NCBI RefSeq assembly: GCF_002902405.1
Contig: NZ_PPQS01000002.1
Span: 1 to 50,684, forward strand
From: Staphylococcus schweitzeri
Lineage (GTDB): Bacteria; Bacillota; Bacilli; Staphylococcales; Staphylococcaceae
DNA: 50,684 nucleotides
Reading direction: 5' to 3'
Under the pieces are notes generated by a model. It saw only the letters and a program-made list of their open reading frames with translations, did no database searches and was not told the DNA's origin. The translations under genes and the position numbers were made by a program. Within the stretch, counting starts at the first letter, position 1; each line of letters opens with the position of its first letter. Of the stretch, positions 50,664-50,684 are shown piece after piece.

Positions 50664-50684
50664 TTAGTAGTTTGATTTGGATAT

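Overview
The window is low-GC Firmicute DNA, almost certainly Staphylococcus aureus or a very close relative. The right flank carries the staphylococcal order tpiA-gpmI-eno-(membrane protein)-secG-est-rnr-smpB-ssrA, and the tmRNA tag reads GKSNNNFAVAA. Nearly all the rest is one apparently complete temperate siphovirus prophage of about 41 kb. It is inserted at the 3' end of ssrA (tmRNA) between two copies of a 16-bp core, attL 605-620 and attR 41603-41618. As I recall, this core is also used by a class of SaPI pathogenicity islands.

Positions 1-604 are non-coding left flank. They hold what looks like the native ssrA terminator (568-599), now separated from ssrA by the prophage, and an extra copy of the putative integrase arm site (407-424). 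Positions 605-1535 are the distal end of the prophage: a cluster of very small genes (30-aa hydrophobic peptide with its own promoter, 51-aa membrane protein, 68-aa HTH protein, 66-aa protein) where other staphylococcal phages carry toxin cargo. Positions 1666-23909 are the late operon, read leftward: HNH nuclease, cos region, small and large terminase, portal, ClpP-like protease, HK97-type capsid, connectors, major tail protein with an out-of-frame Ig-like extension, tail chaperones with a -1 slippery site, tape measure, Dit, long S74-terminated tail protein, small proteins, holin and amidase. Several terminator-like hairpins sit at gene ends inside this operon. Positions 24141-24934 hold the late activators rinA and rinB.

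Positions 24585-37939 are the early leftward operon: cro, antirepressor, DUF proteins, a Rad52-like annealing protein, ssb, HNHc nuclease, replisome organizer with a likely origin, DnaC-like loader, YopX protein, methyltransferase and dimeric dUTPase. A single rightward gene (36407-37039) of unknown function is embedded in it. Positions 38073-41541 are the lysogeny region, read rightward: S24-type CI repressor, lipoprotein, an exported basic protein overlapping a DUF3969-like small gene (candidate toxin and immunity pair), a terminator, and the tyrosine integrase. CI and Cro face each other across operator-like palindromes, and one further perfect palindrome lies inside cro.

The most interesting parts are the exported-toxin/immunity candidate placed behind cI, the antisense-oriented gene in the early operon, the small-peptide operon beyond the amidase, the Ig-like tail extension that needs frameshifting, and the use of a SaPI attachment site by a phage that also encodes two types of known SaPI-inducing protein (dimeric dUTPase and single-strand annealing protein). 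No classical staphylococcal virulence gene (PVL, sak, scn, chp, sea, eta) is present.
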